This document shows positions 8,184-18,847 of a stretch of DNA of 64,000 bases, piece by piece (the first letter of the stretch is position 1; each line of letters begins with the position of its first letter). The position numbers and the translations under genes were made by a program. The notes beneath the pieces were generated by a model, which did not search any database, was not told where the DNA came from, and saw nothing but the letters and a program-made list of their open reading frames with translations. The DNA comes from Mycobacterium interjectum (GTDB lineage: Bacteria; Actinomycetota; Actinomycetes; Mycobacteriales; Mycobacteriaceae): contig LQPB01000082.1 in NCBI GenBank assembly GCA_002102225.1, positions 52,989-116,988 of the forward strand, given 5' to 3'.

Positions 8184-9181
8184 CAGCGCGTCTCCCGCAC
8201 CACGTCGGCGGGCTCCTTGTCGGTGCGCAGGCCAAGATAGCGCGGGTGGCGCAGCTTGCCGTCGCGCGTCCACTCGGTGAAGCCGATCTGGACCACCAGC
8301 TCCGGACGCACCCAGCGGGCGCCGTTCTCGCGCACCAGGCCCCGGGTGAACGGCGCGGCGTCCTGCTCGATGGGCGACAACCGCCCGTGCAGGCGGCGCA
8401 GCGTGGCTTCGTCGAAACCCGTTCCCACCTTGCCGGCGTACACCAGGTCGCGCCCGTCGTGGTAGCCGAGCAGTAGCGCCCCCAGCTCGATGCGGCTGCC
8501 TTTGGGGGCGGTGTAGCCGCCGACCACGAACTCCTGATCGCGAACGCACTTGAACTTCAACCAGTTCGGCGAGCGCCGGCCGTCATACGTGGAGTCGGCG
8601 AGCTTGGCGATCACCCCTTCGTCGCCGCGTTCGCAGGCTTGTCGGTAGGCGGTGATGCCATCCCCGACGCGGTGGGGCGTGTAGCGCAACGGATCGCCGA
8701 ATTCGATGGCCTTGCGCAGCAGCCGTTTTCGCCACAGCAGGGGCACGTCAGTGGTGGACTTGCCGTCGAGGTGCAGCAGGTCGAACAGGTAGTAGAAGAC
8801 GCGCACCGGCGACGCCCGGGCCACCTCGGGGTCCGTGATACCCAGGCGGCCCTGCAGCCGGGCGAAGCTGGTGCGGCGCCCCTCGAACGCCACCACCTCG
8901 CCGTCGACGACGAACCGTGTCGAGGGCTGGGCGCCGAGCGCGTCGGCCAGTTCGGGGTAGGTGCCGTTGAGCGGCTGGCGGTTTCGCGACAGCAGCCGCA
9001 CCCGGTCGCCGTCGCGGAATGCCAGGCAGCGCATCCCGTCGAACTTGCGCTCGAAGATCCAGTCGGGATCGGAGAACCGCTTCTCGGTCAGGGTGGCCAG
9101 CGTCGGGGCCCGCCAGTCGGGCACCGGCTCGTCGCGCAGGGCCGCGCGCACGGACGCGGGCAGCGCGGCGCGGCCGGTCAT
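8183..9181 (-). CDS. ATP-dependent DNA ligase (LigD ligase-domain type)
   Basis: 332 aa from ATG 9181 (MTGRAALPASVRAAL). Nucleotidyltransferase motif I is FERKFDGMR, with Lys as the adenylated nucleophile; motif III is VFYYLFDLL, motif IV EGVIAKL and motif V WLKFKC. An OB-fold follows from about residue 220 (QEFVVGGYTAPKG). The layout matches the ligase domain of LigD without fused phosphoesterase or polymerase. The start overlaps the upstream phosphoesterase stop (ATGA). It seals nicks and broken ends using ATP. The open frame extends to 9310 but lies antisense to nothing and within the neighbouring gene, so ATG 9181 is preferred. Confidence 0.92.
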   Translation of the reverse strand: MTGRAALPASVRAALRDEPVPDWRAPTLATLTEKRFSDPDWIFERKFDGMRCLAFRDGDRVRLLSRNRQPLNGTYPELADALGAQPSTRFVVDGEVVAFEGRRTSFARLQGRLGITDPEVARASPVRVFYYLFDLLHLDGKSTTDVPLLWRKRLLRKAIEFGDPLRYTPHRVGDGITAYRQACERGDEGVIAKLADSTYDGRRSPNWLKFKCVRDQEFVVGGYTAPKGSRIELGALLLGYHDGRDLVYAGKVGTGFDEATLRRLHGRLSPIEQDAAPFTRGLVRENGARWVRPELVVQIGFTEWTRDGKLRHPRYLGLRTDKEPADVVRETR

Positions 9182-9642
9182 GACCAGTCGTCCTCTTCTT
9201 CCTTGCGCCTGATCAGCAGCCACGTCTCGTCCTCGCCTTCCCTTACCCGGGTCAGCGAGTAGCAGCAGCGCAGCCGCTCGCCACTGAGCCGAAACGAAAG
9301 GTGGCCGCACTCAAGGCATTCGGCCATCTCGTACCGCGTCGCATTGGCGTAGGTGCCGGTGTCGGCGACGGCACCCGCGGTGTCGCCCAGCGGTCGGTCG
9401 TCGGTGCGGCGGGCCAGCCGGCCGTCCTTGGGTATCGCCCACGACACCAGCACGCCGTCGATCTCCAGGCGAAGGTCGTAGTGGTCGCCGCCGGCCGCGT
9501 CGTGCTGGATGACGAAACACGGCCGGTCGCCAGGCCGGCGCCTGCGCCGGTGGTCGGTCAAGCTCAAGCGCATCCCGTGGGAATACCCGTCGGTAATGTG
9601 CGGAAACGACCCGGAGACGGTGTGGAAACGGCTATCTCCCAT
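9178..9642 (-). CDS. LigD-type 3'-phosphoesterase domain protein
   Basis: Up to 154 aa from ATG 9642; an internal ATG at 9573 (MRLSLTDHRRR) would give 131 aa and fits the family better. The core FVIQHDAAGGDHYDLRLEID and VLVSWAIPKDG is the PE domain of LigD, with the metal-binding His and Asp residues that trim 3'-phosphates and ribonucleotides from DNA ends. The C-terminal part contains ECLECGHLSFRLSGERLRC, a shortened form of the usual LigD sequence. It is the first gene of the phosphoesterase-ligase-polymerase series and overlaps the DUF402 stop by 11 nt. Confidence 0.85.
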   Translation of the reverse strand: MGDSRFHTVSGSFPHITDGYSHGMRLSLTDHRRRRRPGDRPCFVIQHDAAGGDHYDLRLEIDGVLVSWAIPKDGRLARRTDDRPLGDTAGAVADTGTYANATRYEMAECLECGHLSFRLSGERLRCCYSLTRVREGEDETWLLIRRKEEEDDWS

Positions 9643-10072
9643 GCCAGGTCAGCTCCATGCCGCGGGTGGCCAGCCACCGGCAAAGGTCATAGTCGTTGCG
9701 GGCCAGGCCCTCGACGGCGGTCACGGCGCGCCGGATCGCCCGCTCGGCGACCTCGGGAGTGAGCAGGCCGTGGCGCACCGCGTCCAGCAATTCGTCGACG
9801 TCGGCCAGTGCGACCCCGGTACCGGTGCGCACCTCGATGTCGAGGTAATGGTCCTCCGAACGCCACACTTTCGGCCCGGGTGTGTATTCGCCCACATCGA
9901 GGTAGTAGTCGTGGTCGCGTTCATGGCCGGGATTGAAGTGAAAGACGGTGGCGCGCAAGCCCAGCGACGGCAGCAGCCACGATTCGAGGTAGCGGAACTG
10001 GGCGCGGCCCGGGGTGGGACGGGCCAGGTAGAGGCCCCACGGTCGCACGACGTACTCGTCGACGGCCCGCAC
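9632..10072 (-). CDS. DUF402 domain protein
   Basis: 146 aa from GTG 10072. DUF402 signatures are visible: LFLNPGH-like FHFNPGHERDHDYYLDV, SEDHYLDIEV and the charged C-terminal helix ARNDYDLCRWL. Relatives include FomD-type nucleotide diphosphatases. The coding character continues upstream of the GTG: in-frame codons back to an ATC at 10138 read IHPPKHETFDLFEGTNTDPKG, followed further out by a TAG. No ATG, GTG or TTG exists in that stretch, so translation may begin at the ATC, preceded by a GGTGGGA ribosome site, or the gene may have lost its original start. Confidence 0.75.
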   Translation of the reverse strand: MRAVDEYVVRPWGLYLARPTPGRAQFRYLESWLLPSLGLRATVFHFNPGHERDHDYYLDVGEYTPGPKVWRSEDHYLDIEVRTGTGVALADVDELLDAVRHGLLTPEVAERAIRRAVTAVEGLARNDYDLCRWLATRGMELTWHGR

Positions 10073-10157
10073 AATGCCTTTCGGATCGGTGTTGGTGCCC
10101 TCGAACAGGTCGAACGTCTCGTGCTTCGGCGGATGGATGGTCCCACCCTAGCGGCGC

Positions 10158-12881
10158 TCAGCGTCTGAGCCGGATCTTCCACCGCACGAAGCCGGCGTAG
10201 AACAGCGACAGCGCGGCCAGCATGCCGATGTCGAGCAGCCACACCGTCGACGTGTGCTGCCAGAACCGGTCCTGGGACACCAGCGAACCGGGCACCAGGT
10301 TGCGCAGGTCGACCGTCGACGCCGCCGCGGCGTAGCCCCAGCGCGCGGGCATCGCGAAGGAGAGCTGGTCGAGCCCCAGCCGGCCGGTCACCGGGACCAT
10401 CCCGCCGCACAGCACCAGCTGCGCCATCACCGTCACCACGAACAGCGGCATGATCTGCTCGCTGGACCGCACCAGCGACGAGATGGCCAATCCGAGGATG
10501 GCAGAGGCGACACAGGTCGCCGCGACGGTGACGAACAGTTCGGCGGTGGCGCCGAAGGTGGAGTGCCCGAGCAGGACGCCGCCACGGGTCGGGGCGCTCT
10601 TGCCGACCACCACGATCGCGGTGATGATCGCCGATTGCAGAATCGCGAACCCGCAGAACACCGCGGTCTTGGCGAGCAGGTAGGCGGTGGTCGACAGCCC
10701 GACCGCCTGCTCGCGCTGGAAGATGGCGCGCTCGCCGACCAGGTCGCGGATGGTCAGCGCGGTGCCCATGAACGCGGCGGCGGGCAGCAGCAGGGCCAGG
10801 ATCTGCGCGGCTTCGTCGGGTGTCCCGGCGGTGGGGCCGGGCGCGTGGAAGCCGTTGCCGCCGGGAACGGTCAGCGACAGCGAGCCCAGGATGAACGGCA
10901 ACAGCGCCAGGAAGACGAAATAGGCGCGGTCGGCGACGACCAGGCGGACCTGGCGGCGCGCGACCGTCGAAATCTGGCGCCGCACGCTGGTGTGCACCGG
11001 TTCGCCCAGCGCGCCGGGCTCGTCGGTCCGGTCCGGGACCAGCTTCTGGGGCCGCTTTTGGGCGTCGCGCTGCTCCAGGAACCGCCGGTTGGCCTCCTCG
11101 GGGTCGGCCCCCACCTGGGTGAAGATCTTGGCCCAGTTGGTGGTGCCCATCGCGTCGCCGATGTGGTCCGGCGGGCCGAAGTAGGCGGTCTTGCCGCCGG
11201 GCGCCACCAGCAGCAGCTGGTCGCACACGTCGAGGTAGGACAGCATGTGCGTCACCACGATCACCACCCGCCCGGCGTCGGCCAACTGGCGCAGCATCGT
11301 CATCACCTGGTGGTCCAGTGCGGGATCGAGGCCGGAGGTGGGCTCGTCGAGGATGAGCAGCGACGGCCCGGTGAGCAGCTCGAGCGCGACCGAGGCCCGT
11401 TTGCGCTGGCCGCCGGAGAGCTTGTCGACGCGGGTGTCGGCGTGCTTGGTCAGGTCGAGCTCGTCGAGGACCTGGGCGACCACCTTGGCGCGATCGGCCT
11501 TGCTGGTGTCGGGGGGCAGTCGCAGCTCGGCGGCGTAGCCCAGCGCCTGGTTGACGGTGAGCTGGCGGTGCACCACGTCGTCCTGGGGCACCATGCCGAT
11601 CCGGCTGCGCAGCGACGCGTACTCGGTGTGGATGTTGTGGCCCTCGAACGTCACCGAGCCCGACGTCGGGGTGGTGTAGCCGGCGATCAGCCTGGCCAGC
11701 GTGCTCTTGCCGGCGCCCGAGCCGCCGATCACCGCAGTGAGCGTCCCCGGGCGGGCGGTCACCGAGATGTCGTCGAGCAGCTGCTTGCCGTTGTCGACGA
11801 CGTAGCGGACGTTGCGCACCTCGAGGCCGCCGGTGCGCGACGCGGCCTCCCCGCGCTGCACCAGGGTGCCGTCGCGGAACACCAGGTCGACGTTGCCGAT
11901 GGTGACGATGTCGTCGTCGGTCAGGATCGCCGACCCGACCCGGGTGCCGTTGACGAACGTCCCGTTGACGCTGTTGTCGCGGATCTCGGTGCCGAGCGGC
12001 GTCTGCAGCAGCGTCGCGTGGTGGCGCGACGCCAGGACGTCGTAGACGACGATGTCGCTTTCGGCCGCGCGGCCGATCGTCATGGCGCCGGCCGTGCCCG
12101 CGGCGGCCGACATGCGCGGCGAGAGCAGCTTGACGAAGCGCGTGGCCAGGTTCGACACGTCGGCCGTCCTGGCGTCGATCACGGTGGACTCGGCGGGCGG
12201 CGACGCGTCCGGCCGTTCCGCCGCCTCGGCGTTGACCACGGTCAGCGGGTCGGGCGGCGCGGTACGGAGCGGCCCCTTGGCGGGTGGCATCCCCGACGTC
12301 TGGATTCGCGCGGGCGGCGCCTGGCGGGGCGGCGCGACGGGCGGCCGCGGCGGGGGCGGCGCCGGCGGTCTGGCCGGCTGCCGGGGCGGCATGGGCCGCG
12401 GCGGCGCGGGCTGGGGACCACCGCGCATGGGCTGGCTGCGCGGCTGGCTGCCGGTCTGGCCGCGCGGCGGTGCCGTCGGGTTGGTCTGCTCCGGCAGCGC
12501 GGACCACGCCAGGGTCGGCGGCCCGGAGTCCCGTGCCGGCCTCGGCTGGGGTGGCCGGTTGGCCTGGCCCTGCTGCGGCCCGACCGCGAAGGTCAGCCGC
12601 GGTCCCTGCGGGTTGCCGACGTTGATGCTCTGGCCGTCGTGGATGTCGATCACGGGCATCCGGTAGCCGTTGACATAGGTTCCGTTGAGCGAGCCGTTGT
12701 CGATCGCCAGCCACCGGCCCTGCTCGAACCGCACGATCAGATGGGACCGGGAGATCCGCGGATCCGGAATCCGCATGTCGGCGTTGGCGTCACGCCCCAC
12801 GACGACCTCGTGGCCGGCCGCGAACGAGCGTTGAGACCCGTCGTGCCGAATTGTCAGGACAGGCGGGGCGGGTCGGGTCAC
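10158..12881 (-). CDS. FHA-FHA ABC exporter (Rv1747 type)
   Basis: 907 aa. Domain order: FHA 1 (about 10-100: VVVGRDANADMRIP, RSHLIVRF, NGSLNGTYVNG), a Pro-rich linker (about 100-205), FHA 2 (about 225-310: ESDIVVYDVLASRHHATLL, NSVNGTFVNG), an ABC ATPase (Walker A GGSGAGKST, signature LSGGQRKR, Walker B LLILDEPTSGLD), then about six membrane segments (ABC2 type) to the C-terminus. In M. tuberculosis Rv1747 is phosphorylated by the neighbouring kinase PknF in the FHA linker and affects cell-wall glycolipid export. The PknF-type gene here lies divergently 177 bp away, supporting the same partnership. In the linker, Thr residues in TVVNAE and STVIDA are candidate phosphosites. Confidence 0.93.
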   Translation of the reverse strand: MTRPAPPVLTIRHDGSQRSFAAGHEVVVGRDANADMRIPDPRISRSHLIVRFEQGRWLAIDNGSLNGTYVNGYRMPVIDIHDGQSINVGNPQGPRLTFAVGPQQGQANRPPQPRPARDSGPPTLAWSALPEQTNPTAPPRGQTGSQPRSQPMRGGPQPAPPRPMPPRQPARPPAPPPPRPPVAPPRQAPPARIQTSGMPPAKGPLRTAPPDPLTVVNAEAAERPDASPPAESTVIDARTADVSNLATRFVKLLSPRMSAAAGTAGAMTIGRAAESDIVVYDVLASRHHATLLQTPLGTEIRDNSVNGTFVNGTRVGSAILTDDDIVTIGNVDLVFRDGTLVQRGEAASRTGGLEVRNVRYVVDNGKQLLDDISVTARPGTLTAVIGGSGAGKSTLARLIAGYTTPTSGSVTFEGHNIHTEYASLRSRIGMVPQDDVVHRQLTVNQALGYAAELRLPPDTSKADRAKVVAQVLDELDLTKHADTRVDKLSGGQRKRASVALELLTGPSLLILDEPTSGLDPALDHQVMTMLRQLADAGRVVIVVTHMLSYLDVCDQLLLVAPGGKTAYFGPPDHIGDAMGTTNWAKIFTQVGADPEEANRRFLEQRDAQKRPQKLVPDRTDEPGALGEPVHTSVRRQISTVARRQVRLVVADRAYFVFLALLPFILGSLSLTVPGGNGFHAPGPTAGTPDEAAQILALLLPAAAFMGTALTIRDLVGERAIFQREQAVGLSTTAYLLAKTAVFCGFAILQSAIITAIVVVGKSAPTRGGVLLGHSTFGATAELFVTVAATCVASAILGLAISSLVRSSEQIMPLFVVTVMAQLVLCGGMVPVTGRLGLDQLSFAMPARWGYAAAASTVDLRNLVPGSLVSQDRFWQHTSTVWLLDIGMLAALSLFYAGFVRWKIRLRR

Positions 12882-13058
12882 ATAATCAAGTATCGGTCCG
12901 CGGTTCGAGTGGTCTCCATGGGACTCGCCTGTGATTTGTCTTTATTTCGATTCGGCCACTCATAGCTCATTCATAGCCTGCGGAGACCCGCCGCCTACCG
13001 AGATCCGGCATGATTCCAGCGTGAGGGGAGTGAAGGCAGGGAAACGAGGGGACAAGCA

Positions 13059-15140
13059 TTGACGGACGGACACAAGGGGACGACCCGGCGCATTGACGTC
13101 GGGCGACGGCTGCTCAGCAATCCGCGGCTGGCCCGCGAGGCCCTGCGCGCGGGCTTCGAGTCGATCCCCTCGGCGACCGTCGCGCACCTGTTTCGCCGCA
13201 TTCCGCCCGTCGCCTCCACCCCGAACGCCCAGCCCCTATCGGCGCCCCCCGCCGAGGTCAGCGGGTCGCGGCTCGCGCTGAGCAGCGGCGCGCCGTTCGC
13301 CGGCTACACGATCCTGCGCCAACTGGGTGCCGGCGGGATGGCCGAGGTCTATCTGGCGCTACACCCGCGGTTGCCGCGGCGTGACGTGATCAAGGTCCTG
13401 GCCGAGGCGGTCACCGCGGATCAGGAATTCCGGGAACGGTTCAACCGGGAGGCCGATCTCGCGGCGACGTTGTGGCACCCGCACATCGTCGGCGTGCACG
13501 ATCGCGGCGAATTCGACGGCCAGCTCTGGATTTCCATGGACTACGTCGAGGGCACCGACGCCGCCCGGCTGGTCAGGGAGCGCTACCAGAACGGGATGCC
13601 GATCGACGAGGTGTGCGCGATCGTGCAGGCCGTCGCGGGCGCGCTCGACTACGCGCACGATCGCGGCCTGCTGCACCGCGACGTCAAACCCGCCAACATC
13701 CTGCTCACCCACCCCGAATACGGGGAACGGCGAATCCTGTTGGCGGACTTCGGCGTCGCGCGCCACCTGGCTAACATCAGCGGGATCACCGAGACGAATG
13801 TCGCGGTGGGGACGGTGGCCTACGCCGCTCCCGAACAGCTGACGGGTTCCAACATCGACGGCCGGGCCGACCAGTACGCGTTGGCCGCCACGGCTTTTCA
13901 CCTGCTGACCGGCGCGCCGCCGTTCCAGCACTCCAACCCGATCGCGGTGATCAGCCAGCATCTGCACGAGGATCCGCCGCGGCTCAGCGACTACCGCCCC
14001 GAGCTGGCGCACCTCGACGACGTCTTCTTCAAGGCCCTTGCCAAGCAACCCGCGGAGCGGTTCGAGCGGTGCCGCGCCTTCGCCGCCGCGGTCAGTGAGG
14101 GGGTCTCCGGCGCGGAGCCCGACTCCGAGGAGGCCGCCGCCGGATCCGCCGTGCTGACGCCGCCGCGGCGGCGCGGACCCCGCGGGGCGATCGCGGCGAT
14201 CAACCGGCGGTTCTCCTCGCGGGCCCGGTGGGCGACCGCGTTGCTGTGCGCGGTGCTGATCGCCATCGCGGCCACCTGGTCCACCCTGTACTCGTTTCAG
14301 CCGGATAACCCCCCGGCCAACGTCCCCGCGCTGGCCTCCAAACCGTCGGTGCCGGCGCCGAGCGCCGCTCCCGCCAGGCCCGGCGGGCCGGTGCTCGACG
14401 GCACCTACCGGCTGACCTACGACCGCAGCAAGCAGACCACCAACGGCATCCCGATCCGTCACGACGGCCCGGTTACCAGCTGGTGGGCGTTCCGCTCGGT
14501 GTGCACCACCAACGGGTGCGCGGCGACCGGCACCCAGCTCGACGACGCCAACCACCAGGTGGCCAGCACCACCGACGGCGGTCACACCTACGCGCTGCGC
14601 TTCGTCGGCGGCTACTGGCAGGGCGGGTTTCAGCAGGAGCGCGCGGGCTGCACCCAGCCCAACGGGCAAGTGCTGGCCACCCAGCAGGAAACCGTCGCGG
14701 GGTCGTTGGCACCGCAGGCCGACGGCACCCTGCGCGGCACGGTGACCCAAACGGCCCTGTCCAATGAGTGTGGCGCGCAGGGCGCGGTGGTGCGGGTGCC
14801 CGTCGTCGCCACCCGGGTCGGTGACGCGCCGCCGAACGTGCCGGTGGCCGACCCCACTCAGGTGATCAGCGCCTCGACCGCGCCGTCGCACCCCGCGGCG
14901 CCCGTCCTCGGCGGGGCCTGCAGCGACGTCGACAAGCTCGCCTATGACCCCACCAACAACGAGCAGGTCGTCTGCGAGGGCAACACCTGGTCCAAGGCCC
15001 CGATCACGATGGGCGTGCACGCCTCGGGCAGCTCCTGCGACAAGCCGAGCACCTCGGTGTTCGCCATGACCACCTCCAACGACGGCCACCTGCTGCAGTG
15101 CGATCCGGTGACGCGAACCTGGACGCGCCCCTCGGCGTAG
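13059..15140 (+). CDS. Transmembrane Ser/Thr protein kinase (PknF-like)
   Basis: 693 aa from TTG 13059, the only start after an in-frame TGA (13011), with GAGGGG about 8 nt upstream. The kinase domain begins near residue 82 (GYTILRQLGAGGMAEVYLA). Catalytic features are Lys112, HRDVKPAN (Asp208), LADFGVARH (Asp230) and AYAAPEQL. After a juxtamembrane segment there is one membrane helix (about 388-405), then an extracellular domain of about 280 residues with several Cys. The kinase domain resembles PknF closely; the first 80 residues, including SNPRLAREALRAGF, are an extension that PknF lacks. It is divergent from the FHA-ABC exporter, its probable substrate. Confidence 0.92.
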   Translation: MTDGHKGTTRRIDVGRRLLSNPRLAREALRAGFESIPSATVAHLFRRIPPVASTPNAQPLSAPPAEVSGSRLALSSGAPFAGYTILRQLGAGGMAEVYLALHPRLPRRDVIKVLAEAVTADQEFRERFNREADLAATLWHPHIVGVHDRGEFDGQLWISMDYVEGTDAARLVRERYQNGMPIDEVCAIVQAVAGALDYAHDRGLLHRDVKPANILLTHPEYGERRILLADFGVARHLANISGITETNVAVGTVAYAAPEQLTGSNIDGRADQYALAATAFHLLTGAPPFQHSNPIAVISQHLHEDPPRLSDYRPELAHLDDVFFKALAKQPAERFERCRAFAAAVSEGVSGAEPDSEEAAAGSAVLTPPRRRGPRGAIAAINRRFSSRARWATALLCAVLIAIAATWSTLYSFQPDNPPANVPALASKPSVPAPSAAPARPGGPVLDGTYRLTYDRSKQTTNGIPIRHDGPVTSWWAFRSVCTTNGCAATGTQLDDANHQVASTTDGGHTYALRFVGGYWQGGFQQERAGCTQPNGQVLATQQETVAGSLAPQADGTLRGTVTQTALSNECGAQGAVVRVPVVATRVGDAPPNVPVADPTQVISASTAPSHPAAPVLGGACSDVDKLAYDPTNNEQVVCEGNTWSKAPITMGVHASGSSCDKPSTSVFAMTTSNDGHLLQCDPVTRTWTRPSA

Positions 15141-15189
15141 GCGCGTCGGCTCCGGGACAGTTGTCGGTGCCCGCCTCTACCCTGGTGGC

Positions 15190-17354
<2,165 letters not shown>

Positions 17355-17358
<4 letters not shown>

Positions 17359-18752
17359 CGCACACCGCCAACCTCACCGGCAGCTGGCGCGAGCTGCTGG
17401 GCGCCAGGTACCTGGGCACGTCCGTCGTGCTGGCCGGTGGTGTCGGGCTGTACGCCACCAACGAGTTCCTCACCATCAGCCTGCTGCCCAACACCGTTGC
17501 CGAGATCGGTGGCAGCCGCCTCTACGCCTGGGTGACCACGCTGTACCTGGTCGGATCGGTGGTGGCGGCGACCATGGTCAACCCGATGCTGGTGCGCGTC
17601 GGGGCGCGGCCGTCGTACCTGATGGGGCTGGCCGTGTTCGGTGTCTCCAGCCTGGCCTGCGGGGCCGCCCCCAGCATGGAAGTGCTGATCGCCGCGCGGG
17701 CCCTGCAGGGCGTGGCCGGCGGGCTGCTGGCCGGCCTCGGATATGCGGTGATCAACGCGGCGCTGCCGCGCTCGCTGTGGACCCGGGCCTCCGCGCTGGT
17801 GTCGGCGATGTGGGGGGTCGCGACGGTGGTCGGGCCCGCGACGGGCGGCCTGTTCGCGCAGTTCGGGTTGTGGCGGTGGGCGTTCGTCGCGATGGCGATC
17901 CTGACCGCGCTGATGGCGACGCTGGTGCCGGTCGCGCTGCCCGCGGGCCGGGTCAGCCCGGGCGCCGAGACGCCGGGGCTGCGGGTGCCGGTCTGGTCGC
18001 TGGTGCTGATCGGCGCGGCGGCGCTGGCGGTCAGCGTCGCCCAGATCCCGCACCACATCGTCGCGACCGGCGGGCTACTCGCGGTCGGCGTCGCGCTGGC
18101 CGGGCTGTTCGCGATCGTCGACCGGCGGATGCGCGCCGCGGTGTTGCCGCCCAGCGTCTTCGGGCGCGGACCGTTGAAGTGGATTTACCTGACCATGGGC
18201 CTGCTGATGGTCGGGGCGATGGTAGACACGTACGTGCCGCTGTTCGGTCAGCGATTGGCGCATCTGACGCCGGTGGCGGCCGGGTTCCTCGGCGCGGCGC
18301 TGGCGGTCGGCTGGACCGTCTCCGAGATCGTCAGCGCGTCGCTGGAGAGCCCGCGGGCGATCGGTCGGGTGATCGCGGTCGCGCCGGTGGTGGTGGCGTC
18401 GGGCCTGGCGCTGGGCGCGTTCACCCAGCGCGACAACGCGTCCGGCGGGCTGGTCGCGGCCTGGGCGCTCGCGTTGCTGGTCGCCGGCATCGGGATCGGG
18501 ATGGCCTGGCCCCATTTGTCCGTGCGCGCAATGGATTCCGTCGACGACCCGGCCGAGGGCGTCGCGGCGGCCGCGGCGATCAACACGGTGCAGCTCGTCT
18601 CCGGCGCCTTCGGCGCGGGGGTGGCCGGCGTCGTGGTCAACACGACCCAGGGCGGTGACGCGATGGCGGCCCGCTGGTTGTTCGCCGTGTTCACCGCGTT
18701 GACCGCCGCGGGTGTGGTGGCTTCCCATCGCGCCACCCGCGGCGGCCGCTGA
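17355..18752 (+). CDS. MFS drug efflux transporter (Rv1634 type)
   Basis: 465 aa from GTG 17355, overlapping the uvrB stop by 4 nt (GTGA), so the two are coupled. About 12-14 hydrophobic segments are visible. MFS motifs include LYLVGSVVAATMVNPMLVRVGAR (helix 2-3 loop) and an antiporter-like motif GVATVVGPATGGLF in segment 5. Its place directly after uvrB matches Rv1634, described as a drug efflux protein. The substrate is not evident. Confidence 0.9.
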
Positions 18753-18847
18753 GCTCAGTCCGTTTCCTCGTCGGCGCGCAGGACGGGCAATCACCCCGTC
18801 GAGTTCGGCGAACACGCCGCGCGCGTTTCCCTTCTGCTATGCCGCCG

